This document shows positions 49,439 to 59,309 of a stretch of DNA of 64,000 nucleotides, in pieces. Numbering within the stretch: position 1 is the stretch's first letter; each line of letters begins with the position of its first letter. The translations under genes and the position numbers were made by a program. The notes beneath the pieces are model-generated. The model did not search any database. It saw only the letters and a program-made list of their open reading frames with translations, and had not been told where the DNA came from. This DNA is from an uncultured Planktomarina sp. GTDB taxonomy: Bacteria > Pseudomonadota > Alphaproteobacteria > Rhodobacterales > Rhodobacteraceae. Location: contig CAJJBP010000017.1 of assembly GCA_905182425.1 (NCBI GenBank), positions 1-64,000 on the forward strand, written 5' to 3'.

Positions 49439-49513
49439 CGAAAATAAGATATTGGGGTCGGCGGCAATGGGGTCGCCATGTGACTGGCCATTGGGCCATA
49501 TAGGAAAATATAA

Positions 49514-51650
49514 ATGTTTACAGAAACAAAAAAGTCCATGCAGTGGGGTGAAGAAACCCTTACTCTGGAAACAGGTAAAGTTGCACGTCAGGCTGACGGC
49601 ACCGTAATCGCTACACTTGGCGAAACCTCAGTTATGGCGAACGTAACATTCGCCAAGCAACAAAAGCCGGGTCAGGATTTCTTTCCTCTGACCGTCCACT
49701 ACAATGAGAAGTATTATGCCGCAGGTAAAATCCCTGGTGGCTTCTTTCAAGCGCGAAGCACGTCCTACAGAAAAAGAGACGCTGACCTCACGCTTGATAG
49801 ACCGTCCAATCCGGCCATTGTTTGTGTCAGGATTCAAAAACGAAGTTTTGGTTATCTGTACCGTACTTTCGCACGATCTGGTCAATGACCCAGATATGGT
49901 TGCAATGATCGCGGCTTCAGCTGCTTTGACAATTTCAGGTGCTCCATTCATGGGACCAATCGCCGCTGCGCGTGTTGGCTTTGTAGCTGGTGATTATGTT
50001 CTGAACCCAACGATTGATGATATGCACAACCTGCGCCTGAACCCAGAGCAACGCTTAGACCTTGTTGTTGCGGGCACAAAAGACGCCGTAATGATGGTTG
50101 AATCAGAAGCCTATGAGCTGACAGAAGACGAAATGCTCGGTGCTGTTGCATTTGCTCACGAGCAAATTCAGCCAGTGATCGAGCTAATCGTTGACCTTGC
50201 AGAAGATTGCGCAAAAGAGCCTTTCGCATTTCACGCTCCAGATTATAGCGACTTGTTTGCTGCTGTATCAGCTGCTGGCGAAGATGCGATGCGCGCCGCT
50301 TATGCTATCACCGACAAGCAAGAGCGCACAGGCGCAGTTGGTGATGCCAAAACAGCAATTAAAGCTGCTCTAAACGATGAACAGCTTGCCGATGAAAACC
50401 TTGGGTCAGCGATGAAGAAACTTGAGTCAAAAGTTCTTCGCGGTGACGTTGTGAAAAACGGCAAGCGCATTGACGGCCGGGCGCTAGATACAGTTCGGGC
50501 CATCAACTGTGAAACTGGCTTCTTACCAAGGACGCACGGTTCGGCTTTGTTCACCCGTGGCGAAACTCAAGGCTTGGTTGTGACCACGTTGGGTACAGGC
50601 GATGACGAGCAAATGATTGATGCGCTGAACGGCATGTATAAATCAAACTTTCTTTTACACTATAACTTTCCACCATACTCAGTTGGCGAAGTCGGGCGCT
50701 TTGGCCCTCCAGGTCGTCGTGAAATCGGCCATGGTAAATTGGCCTGGCGTGCGCTTCAGGCAGTTTTACCAGCAGCAACTGATTTTCCTTACACGATTCG
50801 TTTGGTCTCCGAGATTACTGAATCCAACGGCTCTTCCTCGATGGCATCTGTATGTGGCGGATCTCTATCAATGATGGATGCCGGTGTACCATTGAAGTCG
50901 CCAGTTGCTGGTGTTGCTATGGGATTAGTCATGGAAGACGATGGCGATTACGCTGTTTTGACAGACATCTTGGGTGACGAAGATCACTTGGGCGATATGG
51001 ACTTTAAGGTAGCAGGTACCGAAGCAGGGATTACCTCATTGCAAATGGATATCAAAATTGCTGGTATCACTCAGGACATTATGAAGAAGGCCTTGGCGCA
51101 AGCCAAAGCAGGCCGTCTGCATATCTTGGACGAAATGAGCAAATCGATTACTGGTGCCCAAGAGTTTAGCGTTCACGCACCTCGTATCGAAACTATGAAT
51201 GTGCCTACCGACAAAATTCGGGAAGTTATTGGTTCGGGCGGTAAAGTGATCCGCGAAATCGTAGAAGTCTCCGGCGCCAAGGTTGATATCAACGACGAAG
51301 GCGTAATCAAGATCGCAAGTCCAAACGCTGACAGTATCAAAAAAGCCTACGACATGATCTACGCGATTGTTGCCGAACCTGAGCTTAATAAAATCTACCA
51401 GGGTAAAGTTGTCAAAGTTGTAGACTTTGGCGCGTTTGTGAACTTCTTTGGAAAACGCGATGGCTTAGTACACGTCAGCCAAATCGAAAACCGCCGTTTA
51501 AACCATCCATCTGACGCCCTCAAAGAGGGTCAAGATGTTTGGGTTAAATTGTTGGGCTTCGATGATCGCGGCAAAGTTCGTTTAGCCATGAAAATGGTTG
51601 ATCAAAAAACTGGTAACGAAATCGTGGACGAAGCTAAACCTGAGGAATAA
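49514..51650 (+). CDS. pnp: Polyribonucleotide nucleotidyltransferase (PNPase), one-base frameshift
   Basis: Removing one base gives a 711-residue PNPase. It has RNase PH domain 1 ([21 protein letters not shown] start, [18 protein letters not shown]), an all-helical linker, and RNase PH domain 2 with [21 protein letters not shown] and the catalytic [21 protein letters not shown] domain ([15 protein letters not shown]) and an S1 domain ([15 protein letters not shown]) follow. It degrades RNA phosphorolytically. The sequence has an extra T in the cttcttt run at 49742-49747; total length is 3n+1. No other damage is visible, so a sequence error is likely. AGGA lies 9 bases before the ATG. Confidence 0.93.
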
Positions 51651-51693
51651 TTGTTTGTAGGTTTTCTCTGCACCCTTACACCAAGAAAACAGA

Positions 51694-51725
51694 AAAGGCC
51701 CCACTTTTTACGGGGCCTTTTTTTA
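51694..51725 (+). terminator. Rho-independent terminator of pnp
   Basis: aaaggcccc (51694-51702) pairs with ggggccttt (51712-51720) around a 9-base loop, followed by a T run. Confidence 0.92.
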
Positions 51726-51875
51726 TATTACAAAGATGCTTTCTAAAGGCGTTAAATATGTTTGTAGAGAGTTACTTTTCTTAGAAAATTATTTCTTCCT
51801 TTTGCATCTCTATCTTGCGAAAAACACCGTAGAGTGACACTGTTCCTGCGACTTTATAAATTTCTGGGGACAAAA

Positions 51876-53319
51876 ATGATCGATAAACGCCAATTTTATA
51901 TAAACGGCCAGTGGACCAATTCGTCTGTAGCCAATGATTTTGATATTATAGACCCAAGCACAGAGGATGTGGTTGGTGTTATCTCATTAGGTGGCCAAGC
52001 TGACACTGATGCAGCAGTTGCAGCAGCAAAAGCTGCGTTCCCATCTTGGTCACAAACCTCTAAAGAGGATCGCTTGCTCCTCCTTGAGAAATTGCTTGAA
52101 GTTTACAAAGCCCGTCAAGAAGAAATGGCGCAGGCGATTAGCCTCGAAATGGGTGCTCCACAAAAATTAGCACGCGCACAGCAAGTCGGCGCCGGCATTT
52201 GGCACCTGCAAGGCTTCATTAATGCCTTCCGGGACTTTGAATTTGACCGCCCTCTCGGTTCACAGGCTCCAAATGAGCGTACCGTAATGGAACCAATTGG
52301 TGTGACTGCATTGATCACACCTTGGAACTGGCCAATGAACCAGATCGTTCTGCAAAGCAATTCCTGCTTTAGCAACAGGCTGTACTATGGTCTTGAAGCC
52401 ATCAGAAATCGCACCCTTATCTGGCTTACTATTTGCAGAAATGCTGCATGAAGCTGGTTTCCCAGCTGGTGTTTTTAACATGGTTAATGGCGATGGCGTT
52501 GGCGTCGGTAGTCAGCTGTCCGTACATCCTGACGTAGATATGGTAAGCTTTACGGGATCATCACGTGCAGGTATTGCAATATCAAAAGCCGCCGCAGATA
52601 CGCTAAAACGTGTGAGCCTAGAGCTGGGTGGGAAGGGAGCTAATATCATCTTCGCAAATGCAGATGAAAACGCTGTCACAAATGGTGTGGGGCGTTGCAT
52701 GCGTAACTCTGGCCAATCTTGTAATGCTCCGACACGCATGCTTGTTGAAAGGTCTCGCTACGCCGAAGCCCTCGAGCAGGCTGCAGCTGCGGCAAATGCA
52801 ATCAAGGTAGCTCCAGCTTCCGAAGATGGTCCACATATTGGACCAGTCGTAAGTAAATTACAATTTGATAAAATCCAAACGCTAATCGAAGTAGGCATCA
52901 AAGATGATGGAGCAACCTTAGTTGCAGGTGGTCTTGGGCGTCCAGAAGGTTTGAACCGAGGTTATTATGTTCGCCCAACTATTTTTGCGGATATTGGCAA
53001 TGACGCGCGGATTAACCAGGAAGAAATTTTTGGTCCAGTCATGTCCATTATGCCGTTTGATACGGAAGAGGAGGCGATCGCAATTGCAAATGACACCAAT
53101 TACGGCCTGACTAATTATGTACAATGCGGCGACCAAGAACAGCGTCAGCGTGTTGCACGTCAATTGCGTTCAGGAATGGTTGAAACCAATAGCGTTGGTT
53201 TTGGAATGGGTAGTCCATTTGGTGGTTACAAACAATCAGGTAATGGTCGTGAAGGTGGGCTATTTGGGCTACATGAATTCATGGAAATCAAAGCCGTCAC
53301 ATGCTGGGAAGATGCCTAA
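51876..53319 (+). CDS. NAD(P)-dependent aldehyde dehydrogenase, one-base frameshift
   Basis: After removing one base near 52350 the gene encodes 480 residues of the ALDH superfamily. The Rossmann region has TALITPWNWPMNQ (about 150), the general-base Glu in LELGGKGANII (about 255) and the nucleophile Cys in NSGQSCNAPTR (about 290); EEIFGPVMSI and GGYKQSGNGREGG complete it. It oxidises an aldehyde to an acid; the substrate is not evident. ATG 51876 has GGGGA about 6 bases upstream. Length is 3n+1, consistent with a single extra C in ctgcaaagc. Otherwise complete, so the frameshift may be a sequence error. Confidence 0.88.
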
Positions 53320-53427
53320 ATTATTAATGTGGCGAGGAAACTCGCTGCATTTGTCATCCTAGGTTTATTGAGATTTGAACAAATATTAAACTATCGGTGC
53401 TCTGATGTCTGGCACTATCCTCTTGTC

Positions 53428-53920
53428 ATGCTAATTCGCCAACTGATTGCCAATTCAGACTTGGTTACGGTTCATGAGTTTTATGCTTTAGCGCCTGACT
53501 ATTGGCAGCTGGCGGAGGAACAAGAGCCAGGGCTGCAAAAGGCAAAAGACTTTTTTCCAGACACCCCACCAAATTGCGACCCAAAGATCTCCCTGTGGTT
53601 GGGCCTATTTCTAGATAACAAGCTGTCAGGTCTAGCGGAGCTTTCTTTCAGGTTTCCAACCGCAGGTGATGCATATCTAGTCCCTATGATGTTCGGACCA
53701 TGGGCCTCGTAACCGCGGAAATGGCAGGCAATTTCTAAAATACATCGAGAAATGCGCACGACAGACAGAAGGTGAGAAGCTATTTTTGGCAGTGCTTGAA
53801 ATCAATCCTGGAGCCCGTGCTTTCTGGGAGAGAGAAGGGTTTTTAGAAACAGGGTTGAGTAGAACTATCACAATTGGTGACGTCCACACCAAGATACACA
53901 GACTAACAAAAGCTCTGTAA
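53428..53920 (+). pseudogene. GNAT-family N-acetyltransferase, frameshifted
   Basis: The first part (MLIRQLIANSDLVTVHEFY, DYWQLAEEQEPG, SLWLGLFLDNKLSGLAELSF) and the second part in the next frame (GNGRQFLKYIEKCARQ, LFLAVLEINPGARAFWEREG, IHRLTKAL) together make a 163-residue GNAT acetyltransferase. The frame change lies near 53690-53715, in the acetyl-CoA-binding RGxG region (here RGNG). Length is 3n+1, consistent with one extra base. Substrate unknown. Confidence 0.75.
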
Positions 53921-53932
53921 AATCAGCTATCC

Positions 53933-54576
53933 TCAAAAAGGCTGCTTTGCTCTAAACTCCATCTTCTCGCCACCATCAGGGTGTCGAAGGCTTAGGCGGT
54001 AGGAGTGGAGCATCAGCCTCTCTACGTTTTGACTGTCAGGGCTCCCATAAAACGGATCACCCAAAATTGGGTGCCCTAGAGCGTGCATGTGTATTCGCAA
54101 TTGATGAGATCTACCCGTTCTTGGGAGTGAGCTTAACCCGTGTCTCTGTCTCAAGCCTCTTTATGACCTGCCAATCAGTTATAGCAGCACGTCCAGTTTC
54201 ATAACAAATTTTTTGCTTTGGGCGATTTGGCCAATCAACTATTATTGGTAAGTCCAGTTCCTGAATCTGCCTCAATCTGACCCCAAACTCGCGCAATATA
54301 AGTCTTTTTCGTTTGTCGTTTTTCAAACTGCAGTCCTAAATGCCGCTGTGCATATGGCGAGAGCGCGAAGACCATCACCCCTGAGGTATCCCGATCCAAT
54401 CTATGTACGAGTAGTGCTCTGCGATAATCCGCTTGTATTCGGGTAATCAAACAATCCGCCAAAAGCGGACCTCGGCCAGGCACGGATAAAAGGCCAGCAG
54501 GTTTATTGATGATCAAAAGCTCATGATCAAGGTGGATTACATCCAATGGATCCATTGGTGGTAAATAATGATTCAT
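53933..54576 (-). pseudogene. RluA-family pseudouridine synthase, frameshifted
   Basis: The N-terminal part (MNHYLPPMDPLDVIHLDHEL, IINKPAGLLSVPGRG) carries the catalytic HRLDRDTSG (about residue 65). The middle (IVDWPNRPKQKICYETGRAA) and end (GRSHQLRIHMHALGHPILGD, PFYGSP) follow in two other frames, with breaks near 54240 and 54125. The restored product of about 214 residues resembles the small RluA type (RNA pseudouridine synthase for 23S/tRNA position 746/32-like targets). It is convergent with the GNAT gene. Confidence 0.8.
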
Positions 54577-54715
54577 AGGACATGGCTTACTTGTTCTACT
54601 GTATGTGGTAAACCACACCAATTGAAAAGTTTCTTCTGTAATTTGTACTGATTCAATTTCATGGTAAATTGTATCTAATTAACCTTTACCAAGTATGAAA
54701 GTTAGATCTGTATTT

Positions 54716-56153
54716 TTAAACCTGAGGCCTTAAAACGGCGCCAGGGTTTAAAATTCCTTTCGGATCTAAAGTTTTTTTCAAAGCACGCATTATGTTCAGT
54801 TTTGTTGGATCTCCAAATTCCTCAAGCTCGTCTACCTTGAGGCGCCCAATGCCATGTTCAGCCGAAATGGATCCGCCAAGCCTGTGCACTCTTTGGTGAA
54901 CACGTCGATATAGATCGATCCTTAAATGCTCATAACTTTCTGCACGTCTCCAGCCGGAGGAAAAATATTGAAATGTAGACTTCCATCTCCCAGATGACCA
55001 AAACAATTTAACCGGAGAGGGCCAAGTTTTTGAATTTCAGCTGTCATAGTTCTCACAAATCCATCAATTTCTGACAAGGGTAATGAAACTATCATGTGAG
55101 CAGATTGCTCCAATTTTTCTTATTTGCGAGTGGTATTGTTTCTCTGAGTTTCCATAGTCTTTTGACTCTTGCAGAGACTGTGCAATAATCCCATCTAGTA
55201 TAAGATTACCAGCTTTCGTAAAGCTGTTCAAAACACAATTGGCATACTTATCTTTCAAAGAAATCTCAGTTGGAGTCAGAACTGACCAACTGGTGGGTTT
55301 GGCCATGGTTGACGAAATTCTGGAAATGTTTCTGACAAAAACGATAGACCCTGTCCTGATATCAATTCAAAAGCCGATACACTTTCCCCAAAAAGGCCTT
55401 GCGTTATGTTAAGAAGTTTAATGCAGATGCTGGATCTTCACAGCCAACAAAGTCTGTCATTTCAAATTTAGGTCTTGGGACTAATTTTAAACTTCGCAGC
55501 GGTGATAATCCCTAGACTGCCTTCAGATCCAATTAATAAATGTCTCAAATCATAGCCAGTATTATCTTTTCTCAATCTCTTAAGCCATTTAAAATCTTGC
55601 CGTTTGCCATGACAGCCTCAATACCTAAAACTTGATCTCGGGCCATTCCATATCGAAGGACGTTTACTCCACCAGCATTCGTTGCAAGCAGACCCCCTAT
55701 TTGTGCAGAGCCTTTAGAGGCTAAGGAAAGTGGGAATAATCGATCCACTTCTGCTGCTGGGATTGAACGTCTGCCAATATTACCCTGCTTCAACTGTTAT
55801 TACATTTTCACTTGGGTATAAACCTCGATGCTCGCATTCGCTCAAGACTAAGATTATAGGTGCTGAATTGTCTCTGATTTTGATCTAAAACTTGTCCACC
55901 AACAAGACCCGTACCGCCACCGAAATGGAACGATTCCAACCTGCTCTGCATTCGCTTGTGCGACTATATAGGCAACTTGTTCAGTAGATTCTGGGGACAA
56001 TAACCACTCCAGATCTTCCCTTGAAATCTGCCGCGGGGTTCTATCAAGTACTTAGTACTTATTTTTGGAAAAGCTGTTGTCAGGAAGTACACTCCGTAAT
56101 TCCTTTCTTCAATTCTTGCAGGAAACACGCAGCTTTTGAGCAATTTCCGGCAT
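54716..56153 (-). pseudogene. FAD-binding oxidase, GlcD/D-2-hydroxyglutarate-dehydrogenase-like, frameshifted
   Basis: Fragments in order are a start at 56153 (MPEIAQKL), RGRFQGKI with a following STEQV-like region, and then VDRLFPLSLASKGSAQIGGL...LATNAGGVNVLRYG (PCMH FAD-binding domain, about 55690). Later come AHMIVSLPLSEIDGFVRTM, LNCFGHLGDGSLHFNI and GGSISAEHGIGRLK (catalytic C-terminal domain) and LDPKGILNPGAVL. This is a VAO/PCMH flavoprotein that oxidises D-2-hydroxyacids. At least seven frame changes and several stops break it, more than in pnp or the aldehyde dehydrogenase. It starts at the stop of the LpxR-like gene. Confidence 0.75.
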
Positions 56154-56154
56154 T

Positions 56155-57039
56155 TCAACTCACATATATGTTTAAATGTTTAAAACGCATAGGAAACGCC
56201 CGCACTAAATACGCCAAATACACATTATTATCCGCTTTTATTGTTGGGAGAGAGAATACGATCTCTCACAGAAAACACTGTATGGACCATTATGATAGGA
56301 TATTCCAAAACTTGCCTCAGGTATGACCTTACGCTCTTCGGCATTTATCGGCGGCGCAGACACCACCTGATCGTAGCGCTACAAAGCGACCACCAACTGA
56401 GAAGTCATAGGTAAATAACGGACGGTGAAATTCTTTTGTAACTTTTGCGGTTAAAGAAGCGGTGTCAGATCCCACAAAACCGTCCACATGAAATTTTATG
56501 TCTTTCATGGTCGACAGACTTGGTTCGAATTCACTTCGCAGTCCTACCCCAAACCAAATATATTCTGGCATTCGTATTAGATCGTTTACCTTGAATTAAC
56601 TGGCTGCAGCGTTAAGAGACGATGGGCAAGATCTTGGAGCTTATCAACCCCAAACTCGCCCGTAGCTTTGGCCCGCGCGTAAAAACGTAACGCATTTTTA
56701 CCGTTATCAGGCTTCCCTATTTCCAAGGAAATTAATTCACCAAATGACCTGTTTGGCTCACGGTACTCGTTGCGATAAACGTACATATCGGGCGAAACAA
56801 TACCCAAATCAAGTTTTACATAATAGTCATCAGTTGCGTAAATAACGGCCCATATTATGGGTCTCATAGGCATCGCTGAACTTCAAACCGTTCACGCTGT
56901 CATTCGAAAAATACGCATGTATTTTTTCTTCCGCACTTAACTTATCCGCAAAAATTACAGCACACAGTAGAAAGGCGACCAAGCTATGGGGGCCTATCTT
57001 TTTTTTCCGATTCGATCTAAATCTCATTCGCAACACCAT
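56155..57039 (-). pseudogene. LpxR-like (DUF2219) outer membrane protein, frameshifted
   Basis: An N-terminal signal-like segment (PHSLVAFLLCAVIFADKLSA) is followed by YFSNDSVNGLKFSDAYETHNMG, IYATDDYYVKLDLGIVSPD, NRSFGELISLEIGKP and, after frame changes, EYIWFGVGLRSEFEPSL, LFTYDFSVGGRFVA and a beta-barrel-like C-terminus. The asparagine/aspartate/threonine pattern near the start suits the lipid A 3'-deacylase LpxR family, but the assignment is tentative. Breaks lie near 56850, 56580 and 56330. Upstream partner of the FAD oxidase (start and stop nearly overlap). Confidence 0.55.
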
Positions 57040-57118
57040 TTTTTAATGTCTAAATCAGATCCATGGTGAAGTTGCGAAACCTCTAAGATAACATCATATA
57101 AACGACCCAAAATCCATT

Positions 57119-57379
57119 TTATTCCCAAACTGAACACCTTGGAGCGGCCCTCTCACCTACGACACTGGCCTTGTCCATATTACATGCTCTAACCTGGCCA
57201 CCGCTTGCGTGTAGAAACCATCCTTCAGCTCCAAACTTGGGCAAATGCCAAAGCGAGTCACCCGATTGGGCCGGTGGTGCAAACTGGGCAATTGCCGCAC
57301 CGTTAAGATTCTTGGAGGTAAGAGAGCCGATAACTGCTCCAACGGCAATTAGGGAAATAACCACCAGTGCTTGTTTCAT
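57119..57379 (-). CDS. Small exported protein with C-terminal PKFG-WFLH motif
   Basis: The 86-residue protein begins MKQALVVISLIAVGAVIGSL, a membrane anchor or signal peptide. A short proline-rich spacer precedes a C-terminal domain SLWHLPKFGAEGWFLHASGG with two cysteines (RACN...PRCSVW). I do not recognise a named family. A second copy of the PKFG...WFLH motif exists as a fragment at 60279-60341. The frame extends 27 codons upstream, but the ATG at 57379 starts the signal-like segment and has AAGGG about 11 bases upstream. Probably periplasmic. Confidence 0.6.
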   Translation of the reverse strand: MKQALVVISLIAVGAVIGSLTSKNLNGAAIAQFAPPAQSGDSLWHLPKFGAEGWFLHASGGQVRACNMDKASVVGERAAPRCSVWE

Positions 57380-57727
57380 GCTATTGAACCCTTTAAATTG
57401 TTGCGTCAAAAAGTTATTGTTGCGGCACTTTATCATGTCAACTTCAATTGTTACGCTCATAGTATATCATCTATAAATAGCGTGAACGGACAGACCCTGC
57501 AACTTGCAAAGTCTTATAAGTTCCCAGTCATAATCCAACCATGAGGTAGTTTAGCTAAGCCAGATGGCTCGGTTTATAAATCTAATACTTCCATTGGGTG
57601 GTCAGCCTAGACTTGTTTTTATATCACCAGATATTTTAAGAACCTCGTTAAGGGGTTTAAAACTCATTTTACCATCTTTATCTAATAAGCTAAGTCCCAT
57701 ATAACTCTACAAAACGAAGGATTAGAC

Positions 57728-57944
57728 ATGAACAGTGCTTCAGAAAAACCGACAGCTACCATAGACGGTGTGGAATATCCATTGGAGAATCTATCCGATG
57801 TTGCGAAATCTCAAGTAAAAAAATATCCAGTTCTCAGACGAACAGATTTTACAATTGCAAAACGAGCTAGCAATTTCAAACACGGCACGTAACGGGTACA
57901 TTCGAGCGCTTACGAACGAACTGAGCGACCAAGTCAGCACTTGA
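57728..57944 (+). pseudogene. DUF6447-like small protein, copy 1, one-base frameshift
   Basis: Restoring one base in the AAAAAAA run near 57820 gives 71 residues: ATIDGVEYPLENLSDVAKSQ in the first half and ILQLQNELAISNTARNGYIR in the second. The pattern, a (I/L)DG-x-EY-x4-LSxxAKxQ head plus a helix ending in ARxxY, matches its three neighbours. AAGGA lies 8 bases before the ATG. It is followed after one base by copy 2. The length, 3n+1, and the long A run favour a sequencing error. Function unknown; likely a helical hairpin. Confidence 0.65.
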
Positions 57945-57945
57945 T

Positions 57946-58164
57946 ATGGAAACGAAAATACAGCTGGATGGGAAAGAGTATGATACTGATCAATTAAGTG
58001 AAGTTGGTCACAGCATCCTACTATTGTATAAGTTCGTAGTGCATCGTGAACAGGAAGTAACTAATAATCTGGTGTTACTCGAGCGCGCTAAAGCCAGCTA
58101 TTTAACCAGTCTAAAAGACGAAATGATATCGAGCAAGGCAGGGTTCCTGTTTGATGATAACTAA
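57946..58164 (+). CDS. DUF6447-like small protein, copy 2
   Basis: The 72-residue protein METKIQLDGKEYDTDQLSEV... shares the head QLDGKEYDTDQLS and the tail LERAKASYLTSLKDEM with its neighbours but is the most divergent in the middle. It starts one base after the stop of copy 1 (TGATATG) and has no ribosome site of its own, so translation is probably coupled. The name DUF6447 is from memory of the family pattern and was not tested. Predicted to be cytoplasmic and mostly helical. Confidence 0.65.
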   Translation: METKIQLDGKEYDTDQLSEVGHSILLLYKFVVHREQEVTNNLVLLERAKASYLTSLKDEMISSKAGFLFDDN

Positions 58165-58178
58165 GAAAGTTTAATACA

Positions 58179-58373
58179 ATGCCAAAAATGATGATTGATG
58201 ATATCGAATATAATACTGAGGATTTATCAGACAACGGAAAAGCTCAATTAGCGTCTCTGCAATTCTTGGAAGTACAAATGGGCAAGCTCAATAGCGAAAT
58301 AGCTGTCTATCAGACAGCACGGAATGCATATGTTGCGGCGCTGAAACTTGAGCTAGATAAGATTGAGGAATGA
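58179..58373 (+). CDS. DUF6447-like small protein, copy 3
   Basis: The 64-residue protein MPKMMIDDIEYNTEDLSDNG... has the clearest family pattern: (M/I)IDDIEYNTEDLSDNGKAQLA, LQFLEVQMGKLNSEIAV and QTARNAYVAALKLELDKI. The second half is a strong amphipathic helix. It starts 15 bases after copy 2 on the same strand; AAGAAAG is a modest ribosome site. With copies 1 and 2 it forms a tight operon-like array. Function unknown. Confidence 0.72.
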   Translation: MPKMMIDDIEYNTEDLSDNGKAQLASLQFLEVQMGKLNSEIAVYQTARNAYVAALKLELDKIEE

Positions 58374-59079
58374 GTCATTTTTTCGGTTAGTGAGAACTGG
58401 CCTGGCAGTTTACTTGGAACTGCTTCCTGCTCCGGTGGTGGATACTTAATACGTTTTGTGGCTAGACTCGTTATGAGATAAAAATTTCTAAAATATCTCT
58501 TATCCAATTCAGGGAGCTTGTGAAATGATCTAGATCATTACTCCTGAAAGTGTGCGAAAGGTATTCAGGCGGCCCGTCAATCTTGAGAGCCATCCAAGCC
58601 TGGATACCGACGTAGCCTCAGTCGCAGGTTATGGCATAAGCGTTTATTATTAAGCAATAAAAACATTTTGTTAGTTGGTGTTGCTAAAAAATAGCGATCA
58701 CAAATCTAGGTCAACTTGGCACTTTAAATAAAGTCCATCCCCAATGGACCAGCAATTTTATTTGTTTCAAATCTTAAAAAGCATCTGGAAAGTCATAATT
58801 CTATGATAAGTTTTTGTGCTATATGATGTATTGATTTTTTTACCTCAAATGCCGTGAGTTATTATATAAGAGATCAGCTGAAATATCATTTAGTGACCCA
58901 GCTGAGCTCAAATCGATTCTCATATAATATCGCTTGGAGTTCATGGTTATGACTAAACCACCATTTATTCTTTGACACGCCTGGGCCGATTTGGTACGAA
59001 TTTATCCATATTTTACACACAATCTTGGTCATTGCCGGCTTGGTAACAGCTAGTTGGATAAAAAAAAGAGGAGTAAAGT
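58374..59079. other. Gap inside the DUF6447-like array, no gene seen
   Basis: This 706-base stretch separates copy 3 from copy 4. No frame is open for more than about 40 codons on the plus strand with a ribosome site, and I recognise no remnant with confidence. The AT-rich sequence between 58640 and 58960 is the likeliest place for a promoter for copy 4. It may have been inserted into an originally continuous array, but no target duplication or inverted ends were seen. Confidence 0.35.
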
Positions 59080-59304
59080 TTGGCTAACGAAATATCCGAC
59101 GGAAATAGATACTTTACTGGAAATGGTGATGAAATCGATACCTCCAACTTAACCCAATATGGGAAAGCACAGCTTGCCAACATAAGATTTGTAGACGAAC
59201 AACTCACCCAAAAAAATAATGAGCGTCAAATAGCGGATAGTGCTAGGGTTGTGTATGTCTCAGTCTTAAAATCAGAATTAAACAAGATTAAATCAACAAA
59301 GTAG
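59080..59304 (+). CDS. DUF6447-like small protein, copy 4
   Basis: The 74-residue protein starts at a TTG (59080) with GAGGAG about 7 bases upstream. It reads NGDEIDTSNLTQYGKAQLAN and IRFVDEQLTQKNNERQI, ending ARVVYVSVLKSELNKI. It shares the GKAQLA, FxxxQL and (A)R-x2-Y-x3-LK-x-EL pattern with copies 1-3 but has a longer N-terminus. Its 3' end abuts transposase debris beginning about 59310. Function unknown. Confidence 0.68.
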   Translation: MANEISDGNRYFTGNGDEIDTSNLTQYGKAQLANIRFVDEQLTQKNNERQIADSARVVYVSVLKSELNKIKSTK

Positions 59305-59309
59305 TCTTT

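Noticed and set aside
49500-49900. Programmed ribosomal frameshift in pnp
   Set aside because: No slippery heptamer followed by a stable structure at the break; a single surplus T is simpler and PNPase is not known to use frameshifting.
49948-50229. Minus-strand frame inside pnp rich in Gln/Arg/Leu
   Set aside because: Shadow of the pnp coding frame.
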